Shown here: piece after piece, positions 45,842 to 53,736 of the stretch | Numbering within the stretch: the stretch's first letter is position 1 | How the letters are laid out: every line of letters starts with the position of its first letter | Program-made: the position numbers and the translations under genes | The notes under the pieces: generated by a model | Told to the model about the DNA's origin: nothing | Seen by the model: only the letters and a program-made list of their open reading frames with translations | Databases searched by the model: none | DNA from: Lysinibacillus contaminans | Lineage (GTDB): Bacteria > Bacillota > Bacilli > Bacillales_A > Planococcaceae | Length of the DNA stretch: 64,000 bases | Direction: 5' to 3' | Assembly: GCF_001278945.1 (NCBI RefSeq) | Contig: NZ_LGRV01000003.1 | Location: 1,984,001 to 2,048,000 of the forward strand

Positions 45842-46758
45842 CAATTGCTATTCAAGTTAAAAATTTACGAAAGCAATATGGTGAGCATGAGGCAGTCAAG
45901 GGGATCTCCTTTGAGGTCAAAAAAGGGGAACTTCTTGCCTTTTTAGGGGCAAACGGTGCAGGAAAATCCACGACAATTGAAATTTTATGTACTTTACTCA
46001 AAAAAACAAGTGGTACCGTTAACATTAACGGCTTCACACTCGATGCCAAAAATGATAATGCCGATATTCGAAAGTCCATCGGTGTCGTCTTTCAACAAAG
46101 CTTACTCGATGAGCGTCTCACAGTTTATGAAAATATTATGCACCGCGGAAAGACCTATGGATTAACAAAAACTGAACTTACTGCAAACTATCAGTTCGTC
46201 TCTACGTACCTCCATCTAGAAGATATTGAAAAGAAAAAGTACGGTACGCTATCTGGTGGGCAAAAACGGCGGGCAGATATCGCGCGTGCCTTGATCCATA
46301 AGCCACAAATTTTATTTTTAGATGAACCTACAACAGGACTAGATCCACAAACACGTCAGTTCGTGTGGCAGGCCATCAAAAAATTACAACAAGAAACCAA
46401 TATGACGATCTTTTTAACGACACATTATATGGAAGAAGCAGCTGTTGCTCACCACGTCATCGTCTTAAAAAAGGGTCAAATCGTTGCACAAGGCACACCA
46501 GATGCACTCAAAACGACATATGCGTATGACCAGATGACTTTAGTATTTCAAAACGAGAAAGACGGCGAAAAATGGCTTCTTGAAAACGAGCTTACTTACA
46601 CTGAGAAACAAGGAATTTACACCATCAAAGTGGATTCAACACTACATGCACTGACATTACTGAAAAAGGCTGAACCACTATTGGTATCCTTTGAGGTCAT
46701 TAAAGGAACGATGGATGATGTCTTTATTCACATTATGGAAGACGGAGGGGCTGCCTAA
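45838..46758 (+). CDS. ABC transporter ATP-binding protein
   Basis: 306 residues: Walker A GANGAGKST (37-45), signature LSGGQKRRADIARAL, Walker B ILFLDEPTTGLD and H-loop TTHYMEEA, DrrA/CcmA-type, with a C-terminal extension of about 80 residues. ATG 45838 overlaps the DUF3021 stop by four bases (ATGA), showing translational coupling. A longer upstream reading overlaps DUF3021 heavily and is rejected. Exports an unknown substrate with the next gene. Confidence 0.92.
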   Translation: MTIAIQVKNLRKQYGEHEAVKGISFEVKKGELLAFLGANGAGKSTTIEILCTLLKKTSGTVNINGFTLDAKNDNADIRKSIGVVFQQSLLDERLTVYENIMHRGKTYGLTKTELTANYQFVSTYLHLEDIEKKKYGTLSGGQKRRADIARALIHKPQILFLDEPTTGLDPQTRQFVWQAIKKLQQETNMTIFLTTHYMEEAAVAHHVIVLKKGQIVAQGTPDALKTTYAYDQMTLVFQNEKDGEKWLLENELTYTEKQGIYTIKVDSTLHALTLLKKAEPLLVSFEVIKGTMDDVFIHIMEDGGAA

Positions 46759-47633
46759 TGAACGCATTTCTCAGCTTAGTTAATCGTAATAACAAAGTAT
46801 TTCGCCGAGATAAAACACAAGTCTTTTTCTCACTATTATCCGTTATCATTGTAGTTGCCCTCTACGCAATCTTTCTACAAAAAATGCAAATTGATCGGCT
46901 TGAACAGATAGCAATGGCAACACCTGAAATGGTGACAATGGTCAATGAATGGCTCGTCGCCGGACTATTGTCAATGATTGCTGTGACATCAACACTTGCC
47001 GCCTTCGGTATTGCTGTAAAGGATATCGAAACAAAGGCAACAGCGGACTTTTTAACCGCCCCTGTATCCCGATCAACCATTCAATTTAGTTATGTCGCGA
47101 ATGCTTTTCTAATTGGGCTTGTCTTCTCCTTTACTGCCCTTATTGGCTGTGAAATTTTCATCGTCGCAACAGGCGGCAACTTACTTGGCTTTGCTGAGTT
47201 CGCCAAAGTGTTTGCAATCTTACTATTATCGGTTTCTCTAGCGAGTGTTTTCAATCTTTTCCTTGTATTGTTTGTTCGTACACAAAATTCTTTTTCAACA
47301 CTTGGCACACTTGTCGGAACTGTCCTTGGATTCTTATGTGGTGTTTACGTGCCAGTTGGCGTGCTACCTGGCTTTGCGCAAAATTTGGTCATGTACTTTC
47401 CAATTAGCCATACTACTGTGCTTTTACGAGAAGCCTTTATGCAAAACTCCTTTGCTACTGTTTTTGACAGCGTTCCAGCAGCTGACGTGGAAGCTTATAA
47501 ATTAAATTACGGGGTTGTCTACGATATAAATGGCCATTTACTAAGTTCTTCTATGAGCATCATCATCATTCTTGTTACAATTGTCGTTCTTTCTGTTTTA
47601 TCGATTATGATCTTTAAAAAGAAAAACAAATAG
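46758..47633 (+). CDS. ABC-2 type transporter permease
   Basis: 291 residues, six predicted membrane segments in the ABC-2 pattern: a long first loop, then a core with GTLVGTVLGFLCGVYVPVG, typical of drug/antibiotic exporters. The start overlaps the ATPase stop by one base (TAATG). Last gene of the LytTR operon. Confidence 0.88.
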   Translation: MNAFLSLVNRNNKVFRRDKTQVFFSLLSVIIVVALYAIFLQKMQIDRLEQIAMATPEMVTMVNEWLVAGLLSMIAVTSTLAAFGIAVKDIETKATADFLTAPVSRSTIQFSYVANAFLIGLVFSFTALIGCEIFIVATGGNLLGFAEFAKVFAILLLSVSLASVFNLFLVLFVRTQNSFSTLGTLVGTVLGFLCGVYVPVGVLPGFAQNLVMYFPISHTTVLLREAFMQNSFATVFDSVPAADVEAYKLNYGVVYDINGHLLSSSMSIIIILVTIVVLSVLSIMIFKKKNK

Positions 47634-47641
47634 GCTTCTTT

Positions 47642-47674
47642 ACACATCGCTAACGAAAGGCGATGTGTTTTTTA
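47642..47674 (+). terminator. Intrinsic terminator of the LytTR-ABC operon
   Basis: Stem ACACATCGC/GCGATGTGT, 9-base loop, T6. Confidence 0.88.
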
Positions 47675-47703
47675 TTGATTTTTAACAAACGATTCGTTAT
47701 TAT
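47675..47703 (+). promoter_or_regulatory. Sigma-A promoter of the DUF2087 gene
   Basis: -35 TTGATT (47675-47680), 17-base spacer, -10 TATTAT (47698-47703). The spacer contains the palindrome AACGATTCGTT (47688-47698). Confidence 0.65.
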
Positions 47704-47715
47704 GTATATAAATAA

Positions 47716-47740
47716 GCAAACGAATTTAATATTCGTTTGC
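47716..47740 (+). promoter_or_regulatory. Palindromic operator or 5'-UTR hairpin
   Basis: Perfect 10-bp arms GCAAACGAAT and ATTCGTTTGC separated by 5 bases, directly abutting the ribosome binding site AAAAGGTGG. The core ACGAAT/ATTCGT resembles the shorter palindrome in the promoter spacer. Confidence 0.65.
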
Positions 47741-47756
47741 AAAAGGTGGTTACACA

Positions 47757-48512
47757 ATGGATTTAGATCAACTATTCTGGCAAGCGACATTGGATGATAT
47801 TAAACAAGGCTATACGGATGAATCATCGCAATTTACTTGCCTACTGTGCGGAAAAGGCATTGAAAAAGGCATCATTTATCCGCAAGACGGCCTTTTATAT
47901 GAGGCTGAAAAATATATGCAACACCATATTACAACTGAGCATAAGTCAGTTTTCCATTATTTAATTAGCTTAAATAAAAAAATGACGGGCTTAACAGACC
48001 ATCAAAATAACATTTTACGATTATTTTATGAGGGGAAAACCGATCAAGAGATTAAAGAGGAATTAGAAATTGGTAGTGCAACGACAATTCGTCATCACCG
48101 CTTCGCTCTAAAAGAAAAGGAGCGTCAGGCAAAAACATTTCTTGCGATGATGGAATTATTAAAAGAACAAGATCAAAAAGAAGATAGCCATGTACCGATT
48201 CATAAAACCGCTACAATGGTCGATGAGCGTTATGATGTCACGCTTTCTGAAGAGCAAGAGCTACTTGAAAAGTATTTTCCAAATGGCATTGGACAGCAAC
48301 TCGTTCGCTTTCCAAAACGTGAAAAACATAAAATTGTCGTGCTTCGGGCTATTTCAAAATTACTAGACGACTCCAAACAGTATACAGAAAAAGAGTTAAA
48401 CGAAATTATTCAACCAATTTATGAAGACTATGTACAAATTCGTCGTTATTTAATTGAATACGGCTTTATGGACCGCCAAGATGATGGTAGTACTTATTGG
48501 CTAAAAAAATAA
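47757..48512 (+). CDS. DUF2087-domain regulator with LuxR-like helix-turn-helix
   Basis: 251 residues. An N-terminal region with a CxxC pair (FTCLLCGKG) and a distal His (a possible metal site), a central helix-turn-helix (TDHQNNILRLFYEGKTDQEIKEELEIGSATTIRHHRFAL, about 80-118), and a C-terminal DUF2087 domain (EEQELLEKYFPNGIGQQLVRFPKREKHKIVVLRAI). Likely a transcription factor; the upstream palindromes suggest autoregulation. A GIY-YIG-like gene follows 16 bases downstream. Confidence 0.88.
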   Translation: MDLDQLFWQATLDDIKQGYTDESSQFTCLLCGKGIEKGIIYPQDGLLYEAEKYMQHHITTEHKSVFHYLISLNKKMTGLTDHQNNILRLFYEGKTDQEIKEELEIGSATTIRHHRFALKEKERQAKTFLAMMELLKEQDQKEDSHVPIHKTATMVDERYDVTLSEEQELLEKYFPNGIGQQLVRFPKREKHKIVVLRAISKLLDDSKQYTEKELNEIIQPIYEDYVQIRRYLIEYGFMDRQDDGSTYWLKK

Positions 48513-48528
48513 GAAAGTAGGACTGATT

Positions 48529-48879
48529 ATGGATCACAAAAAACAGTTGAAAGAGTTATATAAAGATACACCGATTGAAGCTGGCGTATTTACGATGACT
48601 AACAAACAAAATGGTAAAGTGGTTGTCGGAAGTTTCAACAATTTAAAACGATTAAACGGCTTTCAGTTTATGCTAAAAACGAACACACATACGAATAAGG
48701 CTTTGCAAGCTGACTACAATACATTTGGTGCCGATGCGTTTGATATTGAAGTGGTGGAATATTTAAAGAAAAAAGAAGATGGCTATTTCGATGCAAAAAA
48801 AGAGTTAGAAAAGCTAGAAGAAAAGTGGTTAGACACTTTACAGCCTTTTGACGAAAAAGGCTATAATTCAAAAAAATGA
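48529..48879 (+). CDS. GIY-YIG nuclease-like protein with degenerate motif
   Basis: 116 residues with the outline of a stand-alone GIY-YIG domain: GVFTMTNKQNGKVVVGS in place of GIY..YIG, then LNGFQFML, NKALQADYNTFGADAFDIEVVEYL and a C-terminal helix with Glu (EEKWLDTLQPF). Both motif tyrosines are replaced (GVF, VVG), which makes classical nuclease activity doubtful. Operon partner of the DUF2087 regulator. AAAGTAGG upstream gives a fair ribosome binding site. Confidence 0.82.
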   Translation: MDHKKQLKELYKDTPIEAGVFTMTNKQNGKVVVGSFNNLKRLNGFQFMLKTNTHTNKALQADYNTFGADAFDIEVVEYLKKKEDGYFDAKKELEKLEEKWLDTLQPFDEKGYNSKK

Positions 48880-48935
48880 GGAATGTACATACATTTCTTA
48901 ACGCTTTTCTATTCCTTGTATTACATCATAAAATA

Positions 48936-48980
48936 AAAATAAACTCGATTCTCTCAACGTAGAATCGAGTTTATTTTTTC
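48936..48980. terminator. Bidirectional terminator between GIY-YIG-like and yitT-like genes
   Basis: 17-bp perfect stem (AAAATAAACTCGATTCT and complement), 8-base loop, T run on the plus strand and T-rich on the minus strand. Confidence 0.9.
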
Positions 48981-48999
48981 AAGTAAGTAAATCCCTGTT

Positions 49000-49809
49000 T
49001 CACCCTCGGTCGAACATGCCAATAACTTCTGTTGTCTGCGTTATGTTTACAAATGCTGTCGAATCGACTTCTTTAATCATGTCTTTCACTTCCCCCAGTT
49101 GATAGCGCGTGATAACCGTGAAAAGCACCTTTCTTTTTTCTCCTGTGTACGCTCCCTCTGCATCCATAATCGTCACACCACGATAAAGGCTCCCCAGAAG
49201 CTTCTTCTTTACTTCCTCTCCTTTACTCGTAACAATCATCAGCGTGAGTTTAATATGACTTGTATGAATCGTATCAATTACCTTACCTGTCGCGTAAATC
49301 GATACCAGTGTATATAATGCTGCATCCCAGCTAAATATGAAACCTGAAATCAAGACAACTACTGCATTCATTCCAGAAATGAGTGCACCTAAAGGTAAAT
49401 CTCTTTTCTTATTTAAAAGCATTGCTACGATGTCAAAGCCACCAGATGATCCTGAGGCACGAAAAATAATTCCAACCCCAACGCCGGCAATAACTCCACC
49501 AAATATAGATGCTAATAATGGCTCATTCGTCATTTTATAAACGGGAATGATATATAAGCTAACCGAGACAACTACGACCGAGAGAATTGTATAACCAATA
49601 AATCTCTTTCCTAATTTCATTACCCCTAAAATAAGCAACGGTAGATTTAATAAAAAATTTAAAACACCGGTATTCACTGGCGTCACTAAACCCAACATGA
49701 TGGCAATCCCACTTAATCCACTACTAAGAATTTCATGAGGAATTAATAAAAAGTTATAAGCAAAGCCAATCAAAATGGATCCAAACGTAACAATTACAAT
49801 ATTGCGCAT
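49000..49809 (-). CDS. YitT-family membrane protein (copy 1)
   Basis: 269 residues: five to six N-terminal membrane segments (YitT/DUF161 domain, with GLSGIAIMLG, NLPLL and GSSGGFDIVAMLL) and a soluble C-terminal DUF2179 domain from about 205 ending in the typical VNITQTTEVIGMF. Family function unknown. A paralogue lies at 60628-61488. Confidence 0.88.
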   Translation of the reverse strand: MRNIVIVTFGSILIGFAYNFLLIPHEILSSGLSGIAIMLGLVTPVNTGVLNFLLNLPLLILGVMKLGKRFIGYTILSVVVVSVSLYIIPVYKMTNEPLLASIFGGVIAGVGVGIIFRASGSSGGFDIVAMLLNKKRDLPLGALISGMNAVVVLISGFIFSWDAALYTLVSIYATGKVIDTIHTSHIKLTLMIVTSKGEEVKKKLLGSLYRGVTIMDAEGAYTGEKRKVLFTVITRYQLGEVKDMIKEVDSTAFVNITQTTEVIGMFDRG

Positions 49810-49938
49810 AACGACTCCCCTACCATTCTTAAGCGAAAAAAATTCTGATGTATTTTCTAATTAGAATACCCAACTTTTGCATACAAAAAACGTAAATCTA
49901 TTTCAATCAATTCGATCTTTTCAAAATGACAGTCACAC

Positions 49939-51204
49939 TTATTTTTTCTGTCCTTCTTTTTCAGCTACTTTATCAATTCTTTCGAGCATCGTTGGATGTG
50001 AATAGCGGAACAATTTCACAAGAAGAGGTGGGTTCACTTCACTTAACCCAGCTTTCGTCAGCTTCTGAAATGCCGTCACAGCTGCCTCATTTTGACCAGT
50101 CAATGCAATTGCATACTCATCAGCCCTAGTTTCCTGGTATCTCGAATAATAATTGGAGATAGGACTAGATGCGAATAGTAAAACAGAAGTAATGAGTAAA
50201 AACAGTGGCAATGAACGTATATCGTTTATCTTTTTAATATTTAATACCCGCCCATAACGTGCAATCATCCACGTCATTAGCTTTGCGGTTATCCAAAGCC
50301 CAACCAACGTCATTAATAGATAGCCAGCCATGCCAAAATAAATGTGCTTCTCAACATAATGTCCCATTTCATGTGCCATGATAAATAAAATTTCATTATC
50401 GGTCAAGCGATTTAAGGTTGTATCCCACAGTACAATTCTAGAATTGCTCCCTACACCTGTCACATAGGCATTTAATGCATTGGTCTTTTCCGCCATATTC
50501 ACTTCATAGACATGCTCAGATGGAATATTTGCTTGTTCAGCGAGTGTTAGAATTTTCTCCTCTAATTCTTTATTTTTCAGTGGATAAAAGTCATTATACA
50601 GAGGGTCAATGACTACAGGTTGTATAAACATCACGAAAATAGAAAAAGGAATTGTTAATAGCCAAGCATATAGCCACCATCTTTTTGTACTCTTTTTGAT
50701 GAGCCAATAGAGCACCGACACAATGATAACCATCATGCCAAAGTTTACCCAAAAATCAATGACACCATCTCTCATCCAAGAAGAAAAGTCTTGTGTACTA
50801 ATCCCATACTTTTTACTTAAGGCATAGCGGTAGTAATCTATAGGGAATAACACCAGATACAAAAACAGTGATAACAAAAATAAATAAGCCGCATTTTGTA
50901 ATAGTGTCCATTTTGTTTGTGACGTCGCTACTTTTTCAAACCACCGTGAAAGCCCCATCAGCAAAACAAATAGATAAACAAGCCATTCTAACGGCGTCAC
51001 GACAAAGAAAAGAAAATTTCGTATTTGTGAATACTCTCCACTAAGATTTAATTCTCGCTCAGACATAAACATTGCGGGATCCGCAGCTGTCCCTTTCAAA
51101 GCTTGTGGTATTGAGCCCCCTCCAATATGAAAAATATACATATACATGAAAATTACATACAGTCCAAATAACAACAGCGCTACAATTCCCCACTTTTTTG
51201 CTAT
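49939..51204 (-). CDS. M48-family membrane metalloprotease, apparent ATA start
   Basis: Zinc protease of the Ste24/CAAX-protease-1 type, several membrane segments. From a TTG at 51174 it is 411 residues; HEMGH (268-272 in that numbering) supplies two zinc ligands and the catalytic Glu, and TRADEYA further on supplies the third ligand. The TTG has no ribosome binding site. Ten codons upstream, an ATA at 51202-51204 sits 7 bases after GGGAGG and opens with AKKWGIVALLLFGLY, matching the start of YhfN-like homologues. I annotate from the ATA. Role in membrane protein turnover is inferred. Confidence 0.85.
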   Translation of the reverse strand: MAKKWGIVALLLFGLYVIFMYMYIFHIGGGSIPQALKGTAADPAMFMSERELNLSGEYSQIRNFLFFVVTPLEWLVYLFVLLMGLSRWFEKVATSQTKWTLLQNAAYLFLLSLFLYLVLFPIDYYRYALSKKYGISTQDFSSWMRDGVIDFWVNFGMMVIIVSVLYWLIKKSTKRWWLYAWLLTIPFSIFVMFIQPVVIDPLYNDFYPLKNKELEEKILTLAEQANIPSEHVYEVNMAEKTNALNAYVTGVGSNSRIVLWDTTLNRLTDNEILFIMAHEMGHYVEKHIYFGMAGYLLMTLVGLWITAKLMTWMIARYGRVLNIKKINDIRSLPLFLLITSVLLFASSPISNYYSRYQETRADEYAIALTGQNEAAVTAFQKLTKAGLSEVNPPLLVKLFRYSHPTMLERIDKVAEKEGQKK

Positions 51205-51513
51205 GTTATTTCCTCCCTTGCATAGTTCGTCCTATAGTAAGTTTAAGCCAAATCGAAAAAGTTAGAACAGTTTTGTCCATGTTTTTTCATCTTACTAAAT
51301 ACTACTTTCACTTAGGGGCACTATCTCCTTCACAAAACATTTTTAGAACCGTCGATATCAAAAAAAATTTAGGATCAACTCCAACTTTTGATGCCAAACC
51401 CATCATTCAACAATTTATCTAAAAATATGATTATTACTGACATAAATGCTTACCTCGCATTAATAATATGAATAGAAGGGTTCTAGAATTCTATAGAAAG
51501 GAGGTATTACTTT
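51205..51513. other. Intergenic region between the divergent protease and PTS genes
   Basis: About 309 bases, AT-rich. A plus-strand open frame (51198-51422) lacks a ribosome binding site and is not credible. Just before the PTS ribosome binding site are two adjacent palindromes, TTCTAGAA and TTCTATAGAA, a possible operator. No clear promoter could be assigned. Confidence 0.4.
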
Positions 51514-51972
51514 TTGCTAACTGAGTTACTAAATAAGGATACGATTCAAATTGCCAACGAAGTAGATAACTGGCAAGATGCTATTCGCTTAGCTTCCGCA
51601 CCTCTGTTGCAGCAAAATAAAATAGAAAACCGCTATATACAAGCAATGATTCATTCCATCGAAGAACATGGGCCCTATGTTGTACTTACACCAAAAGTCG
51701 CTATTCCACATGCAAGGCCAACTGAAGGTGTTAAAGCATTATCCATGAGCTTATTAAGCTTACAAAAGCCTGTACTATTCGGACCAGATAAACCTGTTTT
51801 CTTAATCTTTGTCTTAGCTGCGACGGATAGTGAATCCCATTTACAGGCATTAATAGATTTAACACAAGTTTTATATGAACCCACTCAAATCGATAACATT
51901 ATTGCGTGCCAGCATTCAGATGATATTCTAAAAAATTTAAAACAATATTCTACAGAGGAGAGGAAATCGTGA
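51514..51972 (+). CDS. PTS sugar transporter IIA component (ascorbate/mannitol type)
   Basis: 152 residues; phosphoacceptor His66 in KVAIPHARPTEG. It accepts phosphate from HPr and passes it to IIB. The start is TTG at 51514 after a strong AAAGGAGGT, with no ATG nearby. It heads a IIA-IIB-IIC operon of the L-ascorbate (Ula/Sga) family; the substrate in this organism may differ. Confidence 0.88.
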   Translation: MLTELLNKDTIQIANEVDNWQDAIRLASAPLLQQNKIENRYIQAMIHSIEEHGPYVVLTPKVAIPHARPTEGVKALSMSLLSLQKPVLFGPDKPVFLIFVLAATDSESHLQALIDLTQVLYEPTQIDNIIACQHSDDILKNLKQYSTEERKS

Positions 51973-52232
51973 AAATTTTAGTGGTGTGTGGAAATGGATT
52001 AGGCAGTAGCTTCATTATGGAATTGAATGTAAAAAAAGCGCTCACTGAACTCGGAAAAACGGCAGAGGTAACTCACACGGATTTAGCATCAGCAAAAGCT
52101 GAAAAGGCTGATATTTATATTGGTGCAGGAGATATTGTCGAGCAATTAGATGAACGTAAAGGGAAAATAGTGAGCATAGTTAATATGATGAGTATTTCAG
52201 AGATTAGATCGAAGCTTGAACCATTGTTTTAA
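51969..52232 (+). CDS. PTS IIB component, ascorbate type
   Basis: 87 residues beginning MKILVVCGNGLGSS; Cys7 is the phosphoacceptor in the characteristic CGNGLGSS loop. Start GTG overlaps the IIA stop by four bases (GTGA). Typical of UlaB/SgaB. Confidence 0.9.
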   Translation: MKILVVCGNGLGSSFIMELNVKKALTELGKTAEVTHTDLASAKAEKADIYIGAGDIVEQLDERKGKIVSIVNMMSISEIRSKLEPLF

Positions 52233-52260
52233 AAATAATTGGATAGGATGAGGTGTTGGT

Positions 52261-53529
52261 ATGTTAGATGTTATTGTAAATGACATTTTAGGAACACCAG
52301 CAATACTAGTTGGCCTATTCGCATTGGTTGGTTTACTAATCCAAAAGAAGTCAGCTTCAACAGTTCTTTCAGGTACGTTAAAAACAATAATGGGCTTTGT
52401 CATATTGGGTGCAGGGGCAGCAGTTCTGATTGGATCATTAGATCATTTTAGTAAAATGTTCGATCATGCGTTTAATGTGCAAGGGGTTATCCCGAACAAT
52501 GAAGCTATTGTAGCAGCAGCTCAAACGGAATTTGGTACAGCTACGGCTATGATTATGGTATTTGGTATGGTCATGAACTTATTGTTAGCGCGATTTACGC
52601 CTTTAAAATACATTTTTTTAACTGGTCATCATACATTATTTATGGCTTGTTTAATCGCTGCTTCACTTTCAGTTGGTGGCATGAGTGGTGCTCCGCTCAT
52701 AATTATCGGATCTATTTTACTAGGCATTTGTATGGTTGTATTTCCCGCTATGTTACAACCATTTGTACGTCAAATTACAGGTAGCGATGATTTTGCTGTC
52801 GGCCATTTCGGGAGTGTGGGTTATTACGTATCTGCTCAAATCGGCAAAATTTTTGGAAACAAAGGAAAATCAACGGAAGATATCAAAGTACCTAAATCTC
52901 TTGGATTTTTAAGAGATACGTCCGTAGCTATTTCCTTAACCATGACTTTATTCTTTATCATAGTAGCTTTATTTGCAGGTCAATCTTATATTGAAGCAGA
53001 ATTATCTGGCGGTTCTAACTTCATCGTTTTTGCTATTATTCAAGCTATCACATTTGCGGCGGGTGTTTACATCATTTTAGCAGGTGTGCGCATGCTCATT
53101 GCAGAAATTATTCCCGCATTTAAAGGCATCGCAGATAAGGTCGTACCCAATTCAAAACCTGCATTAGATTGCCCAACTATTTTTCCTTTCGCACCCAATG
53201 CAGTGATTATCGGTTTCTTATTTAGCTTCCTAGCAGGAATACTGTCAATGTTTGCCCTCCCTCTCCTAGGTTTAAAGGTTATTGTACCCGGTCTAGTTCC
53301 CCATTTCTTCACAGGTGCAGCTGCAGGTGTATTCGGGAATGCGACTGGCGGACGAATTGGCTCTATGGCTGGTTCATTCGCGAATGGAATAATCATCAGC
53401 TTCCTGCCAGCGATCCTACTTATATTCATGGGTGATATTGGTTACGAAGGCACAACATTCGGCGATTCAGACTTCGGTATTGTAGGTATCCTCATTATTA
53501 ATATTTTGAAATTATTTGGCGCGGTTTAA
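52261..53529 (+). CDS. PTS IIC component, ascorbate type (UlaA-like)
   Basis: 422-residue membrane permease with the Ula/SgaT signature layout: LGTPAILVGLFALVGLL at the start, GHHTLFMACL, IGSILLGICMVVFPAM and FFTGAAAGVFGNATGGRIG near the end. It transports and hands substrate to IIB. No ascorbate-6-P lactonase or other catabolic gene follows. Confidence 0.9.
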   Translation: MLDVIVNDILGTPAILVGLFALVGLLIQKKSASTVLSGTLKTIMGFVILGAGAAVLIGSLDHFSKMFDHAFNVQGVIPNNEAIVAAAQTEFGTATAMIMVFGMVMNLLLARFTPLKYIFLTGHHTLFMACLIAASLSVGGMSGAPLIIIGSILLGICMVVFPAMLQPFVRQITGSDDFAVGHFGSVGYYVSAQIGKIFGNKGKSTEDIKVPKSLGFLRDTSVAISLTMTLFFIIVALFAGQSYIEAELSGGSNFIVFAIIQAITFAAGVYIILAGVRMLIAEIIPAFKGIADKVVPNSKPALDCPTIFPFAPNAVIIGFLFSFLAGILSMFALPLLGLKVIVPGLVPHFFTGAAAGVFGNATGGRIGSMAGSFANGIIISFLPAILLIFMGDIGYEGTTFGDSDFGIVGILIINILKLFGAV

Positions 53530-53736
53530 TAGTGTGGCCATAGACGAATATGTTTCTTCCTTAAAGATATTAACAAGTTTATTTGGTAAAGCTATTCCTC
53601 TTGATTCGTTTTAACTTACTATGAAAAGCTCCTTTGTATTTACATCACGTCTGGAACGACTTTTATTTCTGAAACTAATCACCATCTAAAATTCCCCTCA
53701 TATTCTATAATCAGACCTACTTTGAGGGGGAAAATT

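Noticed and set aside
51198..51422. 74-codon plus-strand ORF upstream of the PTS genes
   Set aside because: No ribosome binding site, overlaps the 5' end of the divergent protease gene and has no protein-like pattern.
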